Shown here: piece by piece, positions 58,832 through 64,000 of the stretch
Layout of the letters: each line of letters begins with the position of its first letter
Numbering within the stretch: the first letter of the stretch is position 1
DNA from: Fomes fomentarius
Lineage: Eukaryota > Basidiomycota > Agaricomycetes > Polyporales > Polyporaceae
Direction of reading: 5' to 3'
Assembly: GCA_022606135.1 (NCBI GenBank)
Contig: JABYQN010000003.1
Coordinates: 1,364,001 to 1,428,000 of the forward strand
DNA length: 64,000 bases
Translations under genes and position numbers: made by a program
Notes under the pieces: model-generated
The model's database searches: none
Told to the model about the DNA's origin: nothing
What the model saw: the letters and a program-made list of their open reading frames with translations, nothing else

Positions 58832-60426
58832 ATGGAAAGGTTCGTCGAGGGTATGTCGAGAAGGATGTTTCTCCGACGCAAACTACCGTGCTGCTAACAT
58901 GGACGCTCCGTCAATTGCATTCCAGCAGAAGCGGAGTTACGGCAGACTCACTCCAAATAGACGGACGGAAGGGAGGCAGCTTTCCACTCCGGCAGTTCTG
59001 GCGGGTGACGAAAGGGGATGAGCATGGGAACGGACGAGGACAGCTGGGTGAAGGGTGCTGAAGAAAGATTATCGTACCCAGAATGCCACGCAGAGACGTT
59101 CTACTATTGAGATAGACAGGAGAAGGTCTCTTCGGATAGAACACACGGGTCAAGGGTGGGGTAAAGACGAACCACAGGTGCGAACATACAAGTCAGCGGA
59201 CCCAGCGCGCTCCAATTCGTGATGGCGGGGCAGCGTTTTGAAGCAGGACGTCGTGTGTGTGTGGTGATAGGAGAAACAATGTCGGACACAGGTTGGAATA
59301 TGCTCAAAACGATAGTGGACAAGTGTTGACGGGAGAGGACGCAGAGCGCGCCATACACGGAGAGAGCGGTGGGGAGACGAGGAAATGAACGTCTCCAGGC
59401 CCTGGGGACAACTGTGAGCGACGAGGGGAATAACGAACGGAGAAACGAGCGGGGTCTGGTCGTCGTTAGCGGCAGAGGTGGGTGCAACACGGGTCGACTG
59501 CGAAGCTTGGTCCGGCACTTGGTCCTGGGCGCCCGTTTTTGCCGATATAAGGCATCTAGGCGCTCGCCGATGACCTCCAATCAGCCGTCTCGCCCCGACG
59601 CGCAACGAGAAATGTTTCTAATTGGTGTCTAATCGAGCCTACATCGTGGCTAAAGGAGCCAACATTGAAAAATGCAGCTAGCTACCAATGGCTACCAACG
59701 AGACTCGTGCCAGCGTCCGCCCCAGCCGCAGGCCCACGCTCCTCTCCGTTGCGATATAAGCCTGGAAGGCCCTGCATGGCCACCACAGCCCGGGCCCAGG
59801 GCGAGGACAAAGGCAGTCTAGTGGAGCTTCTCGCAGACCACCCTCTGCACTTGGAGGCACAATCCCTCTCTGAGCCACCACGCGCGTCCAATGACGTCCT
59901 CAAGCACCCAGCTATGACGATAGACGGTGCTCGTGCGCTCTTAACGCGGCACGGATAGCGTCCCTCGCTCGACCTTCTTCCTGGCAAATATATCCGGCGA
60001 CAGGCCACATCAATCCCACATCTTCCTCATCACTGGGAACAACTGATATCGACTCCCAGCGGCCGCGGAACCAGCTCCATCGAATGTCCACGCGTCACGG
60101 GGCGTGAGTCGGCGCGAGTGCTTGAGGAGGACTGCGTCCCGACTGAGTCCCAGACTGCGACCAGCACCTCTTTTTGCGAATTCTCCCGAGGATTGCGCCA
60201 CAGTCCTCCTGCAGCCCTCGCCCGTTGCCCGATCCTCTTGGCAACTCCGTCCCCGGCCACCGGTAAACGCCTCAAACGTAGGTCCGACGTGAGAGGCTAA
60301 CCATATGGAACGATCACGTGGATCTAGATCGAGCCTGCATATCGCGTTGTCGACAATCGCGCTCATCCCGCGCCAGTCTGCCGGCCAGCGCGCCTGCTCG
60401 CCGCAAGTAATCCGTCATCTTCTGTC
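58832..60426. other. Upstream region of the kinase, no gene seen
   Basis: About 1.6 kb. Minus-strand frames near 59100-59600 are open but have no recognisable features and may be part of a long 5' untranslated region of the kinase gene. Confidence 0.5.
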
Positions 60427-60733
60427 ATGTCGGCGTTCGCCACAGAGCCCGCTTTGAGTCTGGATAAGACGCTTGTGTCAGTTTTCGCATCATCAGACCT
60501 CCGCCGGCGCCGCGGCCGAGGCTCGTGGGCTTTGAGAACTGATCATCTTACAGCCTCGGCCTTCTCGTGCAGCCTATCTGACCAGGTGAGTATTCTCTTT
60601 GGAACCACCACGTACGTCTGCATAACTCACTCCACCTCCTCCACATGTCCTCCTGACAATCAACGTTTCTTGAATGCGGGAACAGGAGATATGGAAGCGT
60701 ACGGCGCTGCAGGGTGCCTGGAAGCCGGATTGA
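60427..60733 (+). CDS. Possible small spliced gene, unknown
   Basis: An ATG exon MSAFATEPALSLDKTLVSVF plus ASSDLRRRRGRGSWALRTDH ends at CAG followed by GTGAGT. A 97-nt intron with a fair acceptor (GGGAACAG) joins in frame to EIWKRTALQGAWKPD and stop, giving about 69 residues. The splice signals are good and the protein is Arg-rich, but I know no family. It could equally be a gene remnant. Confidence 0.3.
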
Positions 60734-61607
60734 GGCTACCGCCGGATCCTCAGCATTAACCTAATGAATTAGGAGCGTCAAAATGCAGTATGGCAGCTCC
60801 ATTGCATTGTCATCTGCGAGCATACGGAGACGTTGCCACGGACGGAGAGGAGGGGGCTTCTTTCCCCGGAACGAAGTGAGACTCACCTCTATCCATTGCA
60901 TTCTCCGCCACCGGCCGTTCACATAACGATCAGGCACAGCGAATCATTCCCTACTTCTCAACCACAACCACGCATCAACAGGCTCCGAATACTTGATCAT
61001 CCGTCCTTCGATATCGTCAGTAGTTTAAGACATACCACATCTATGACGTACCTCAGGCCTGCCTGATGACCAGCGATATCCACAGCACGGTCGTCATTCG
61101 AATTCACTGTACCTGAGACGCGGACTGACTGTGTGCGCTCAGCAGTACTAGTGTTATAACGCGTCCATCCGCAAAAACGGGATTATAACAGCATATCTGC
61201 CTCGCTGCGATCGCGTAGCAAGCCGAGTGTAGCGATGCCCTATAACCGCGGATATGAGACGTTCTCGACCGAGCACAATCAAGCGAGATGACAGACGTAC
61301 GCCGTTTTCACATAGGCGTGTGCCATTGAGCCAGCCGTCCGTATCGCATGCTGGCAAACGGGGACCTGAAGCGTGATGGTGGAAAGAAGGAGCCCATGTA
61401 GAGGCTTGCAGCGCAGGCATAAGACAGCAGAACAACGTGGTCCGTGGCCTAGACGTCTCTGACGCAAAGGCAAACGGTCACACCGGCAACTCCCGAGGGA
61501 AATGCCACAACCGTCCATAGCTTTTGCATTTGCATCGGAGACCTACATGTGGATATCGAACATGATGAATGATTGAGAATCCAGTTCAGGAAACAGAGCA
61601 GGAAGCA
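60734..61607. other. Intergenic, no gene seen
   Basis: About 0.9 kb without recognisable features before the 3' end of the sirtuin pseudogene. Confidence 0.5.
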
Positions 61608-62716
61608 CTACTTCGCAGCCTCTGCGGAACACGAAATCAGCCTGCTCGTCGTCAAATTGAATACCGCCACTTTGCCACAATGCCTCTGTATACGGTAAGC
61701 ATAAATCGACGTAGGCCGTACCTGGGTAAATAGGGCATAAGAAGCTGAGTAAGACGACAATCGCCTAACAAGACGGGCAGGACAAACCGTGGAAGAGGTG
61801 CCAATGACAAGACATAAGCCTGCCTTGTACACGATGCTATTGATCCGTCCAAACGGTGTGGTTTTTCGCCGAACCATACCATTCCCGGCCGGAGCAAGCG
61901 CGTAAATTCGGAAGCTCTTTTGCAGGAATATTGAGCTCTTTGGACCACGCGTCTGTATGATCCTTGAATGTCTGCCGCGCCCAAGGCCGGACACAGCAGG
62001 TCGGTGCGGTCCTCTGCGTAGTAAGCAATCGCACTTTGTGCACTTGACGTCGCAGACCCTGCCATGCATCACAATGGTGGTCTTCTCGGCAAGAGATGCT
62101 GCTCGCTTCTTCGGGATCGGGTTGGTACCCGCGTTTGTATCTGTAATCACGGCAGTCGACACAGAAATGCGTCCTCGGACTTCCTGTCGACATCCGCGTT
62201 CCTAGTCTTGTCGAAGTCCGGGAGCGCATGCAAAGCAGTCACAGAATGCCGATCTACGTTCTGTGTTACGAGGTTCGCAGCTCGCCCGGCGGCGCAACCT
62301 ACTTCGGCATACATAGCTTAGCAAGGATTTCATGCGCAGCATTCGATTTAGCCATTGATGCCCTACACCGAGAGATGTTTAGTCATGGATGACTGCTTGT
62401 CTAAAACAGAACGAAGTCAGCTGCGCACCTAGCACGGCGGTAGTGGTATGATTGCCATACAAGGGAAGGGTTGTCGTTGAACGCCTCGGGGGTGGCTAAA
62501 GCTGTGGCATCGAGTGACCGCCATATGCCGCCACCATCACGAAAGGTAGGATCCCTGCGCCGGACCAGATTAGTGTTATGCCTAATGGTTCAAAACGACC
62601 ATATATCCCTGCTCACCTGAAGCGGCCGAAAGGCCCACACCGGCGATCACCATGGTGTGTTTGCTGTTACGGAAGGCGTCTCGTAAATTTCTCGCGAGAT
62701 CTGGCTCTTGTAGCAT
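61608..62716 (-). pseudogene. Broken class III (SIRT5-like) sirtuin
   Basis: NAD-dependent deacylase family. The 5' part is good: MLQEPDLARNLRDAFRNSKH, TMVIAGVGLSAAS spliced to [20 protein letters not shown] and [20 protein letters not shown], then SMAKSNAAHEILAKLCMPK. After that it fails: an in-frame TAG at 62299-62301 and a frame change before LVTQNVDRHSVTALHA. Further frame changes separate IVMHGRVCDVKCTKC (catalytic His), LLRPGMVWFGEKPH, LCLVIGTSSTVCPA and CGKVAVFNL. The order of all pieces is that of an intact sirtuin. In the NAD site the usual GAGLS is GVGLS. A sequencing error could explain one lesion, not all. Confidence 0.78.
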
Positions 62717-62986
62717 TGGTCGTGCGAGGCCTAAGGCTTGTCAAATAGAGCTGTGAGAGATATGAAGCTTCATTGACCAAGCGATGAGAGACGTCGTTAG
62801 GCACGGAAGAAAGGATATCGTCTATACCTCCGACGCGTGTCAGAAGCGTGTTAAGTGTAAGCCGGAAGTGGCGGCGTAGAGCGGGAAAAGCCGTCGGAGT
62901 TAGAGTCTGAGTCAGAACGGGGGCCGGTGGCCGTGCATTGGTGACTGAGCGGTCGCCGCAGCAGTTGGTTGTTGTTCCCACCCACG
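62717..62986. promoter_or_regulatory. Divergent upstream region, sirtuin pseudogene / PHD gene
   Basis: 270 bases between the start codons of two genes facing away from each other. Confidence 0.45.
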
Positions 62987-63625
62987 ATGTCAACCCGCAC
63001 AAGCACCATGCGGACCCGCCAGTCCTCGCGGACGGCGGGTGCCCAGTCCCAGAACACAGACCCTCAGGGGCACAGCGAGGAGAAAGAGAGCATTAAGATG
63101 AATGGCCCGGGGAAGGCGCGAGTGACGAGAAGAGGCGCAGCAAAGCAATACTGTCTCTGCAAGAAACCCGATGACGGATCGCCTATGATTCGTTGCTCAA
63201 CGTGCAAAGACTGGTGCGTCTGACTATCTGTTTTCCCTATACAGTCTTGAAGTACGAGTTGCTGACCTTGTGCACGCAGGTTTCATTTCCGCTGTGTCGA
63301 TCTGACTGAGCAGGATGCTAGTGAGATCAGTGAGTCCTCTCTCCCGCCTTGCGCTCCCCAAGCCGCTGACTACCGCCGCGTCGCTCGTCATTTCTTGCGC
63401 ACAGAGACCTATGCATGTCCTCCATGCCACCAGAACACTGGTGCCCGCACGATCAGTGAGTGGTCTGGTTCCTTTCGACCGTTTGCCTTCAGACAACCTG
63501 TTCTCGTTCGCTCTTCCGATTTCGTCTTATTCGATGTAACGCTGCGCCACAATAAGATAGCCGTAGAAACCACGCCTCGAGTCTGTAGTGTCAATATCGT
63601 TGCATCTCCGATACCGAAGGCTTGA
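62987..63625 (+). CDS. PHD-finger protein, apparently truncated after the PHD
   Basis: Starts MSTRTSTMRTRQSSRTAGAQ, a basic Ser/Thr/Arg-rich tail. The PHD finger is complete across three exons: YCLCKKPDDGSPMIRCSTC, then KDWFHFRCVDLTEQDASEI, then KTYACPPCHQNTGARTI, giving the C4HC3 set CLC, CSTC, HFRC and CPPC. PHD fingers of this group read histone H3K4 methylation. In related fungal proteins a Trp-rich linker and further domains follow; here only about 45 residues remain before a stop at 63625, and they do not resemble that linker. It may be a pseudogene, or later exons may lie outside what I could recognise up to 64000. Confidence 0.6.
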
Positions 63626-64000
63626 CCATGGTTGTAGCTACCGTCTACAGCAAATCATGTCGCCTTGTGAAGCCCCTGCTGTAGCTAGCTACCTAGCCGT
63701 ACTGCGTACTGCCGTAGTCCCTGTTCCTGTCCCTCCTCAGTGTTGCACGACCGTGGACAATAAAGCCGAACGCTCGAATGAAAAGACGGTCGCGCCGATG
63801 TTGTGAGGGTACATGGTACATGGTATATAGTGGACGTTTACGTGGTGCACGTTGGACGTGTCACTAGAAGGGGATACTATATAGCACCATGTTGGTACAC
63901 AGTGCACGTATGAGAGTGCATCTTGTTTATAACCGTTCTCTTCGTTTTTCCGTGGTTTTGTGTCCATGTTCTTATGTCGTGGTTTATCGGTCTAGAGGAC
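63626..64000. other. Right edge, no gene seen
   Basis: Contains several imperfect GTACATGGTA / GTGCACG-type repeats around 63808-63915 but no recognisable exon. Confidence 0.45.

Noticed and set aside
57579..59021. 480-codon plus-strand open frame
   Set aside because: Antisense to the Ser/Pro/Arg-rich first exon of the kinase gene; its Glu/Arg/Gly-rich translation is the mirror of that bias and has no family features.

Overview
The window is nuclear DNA of a filamentous basidiomycete, most likely an Agaricomycete and perhaps a polypore. Genes are split by many short introns (about 43-100 nt, GT...AG) on both strands. Gene content fits: a velvet regulator, a HET-domain protein, several secreted GH18 chitinases, a Cdc15-type kinase with added CH and C1 domains, and fungal CCZ1, TIM23, COQ3 and CYT1. 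The genus is not determined. There is no sign of an operon, plasmid, phage or CRISPR array. Exon models were built by hand from frame continuity, splice sites and remembered family sequence. Where every exon length was checked to close in frame, the entry says so.

Left part (0.4-8.7 kb, all minus strand): a THP3/LENG8-type SAC3-domain protein, cytochrome c1, a 91-residue CYSTM-like cysteine-rich protein, a velvet-domain regulator and TIM23. Region 9.7-15.7 kb: an intact HET-domain gene, a decayed second HET copy beside it, then a DHA2-type MFS transporter on the plus strand. Region 16.9-24.5 kb: a hexose-type MFS transporter, a gene-poor stretch of about 3.3 kb, and dihydroxyacetone kinase.

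Middle (25-36.5 kb) is dense housekeeping: a DUSP-type ubiquitin protease, CCZ1, a CCCH zinc-finger protein transcribed divergently from CCZ1, ribosomal protein eL43 and an acetoacetate-decarboxylase-fold protein. Region 37-52 kb holds three secreted GH18 paralogues on the minus strand. Between them lie COQ3, two decaying tandem copies of an unrecognised gene, an NTF2-fold protein and an orphan coiled-coil membrane protein.

Right part (53-64 kb): a very long SIN-type kinase, a 2.8 kb gene-poor stretch, a broken class III sirtuin, and a PHD-finger gene that seems cut short after its PHD domain.

The most useful leads are the paired intact and decayed copies (HET, the unknown tandem family, the sirtuin), the chitinase family with differing introns, a CG dinucleotide tract sitting where a chitinase intron should have its polypyrimidine tract, two 18-nt microexons in dihydroxyacetone kinase, and an orphan tail-anchored coiled-coil protein. 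I did not find a clear, wholly new multi-gene system.
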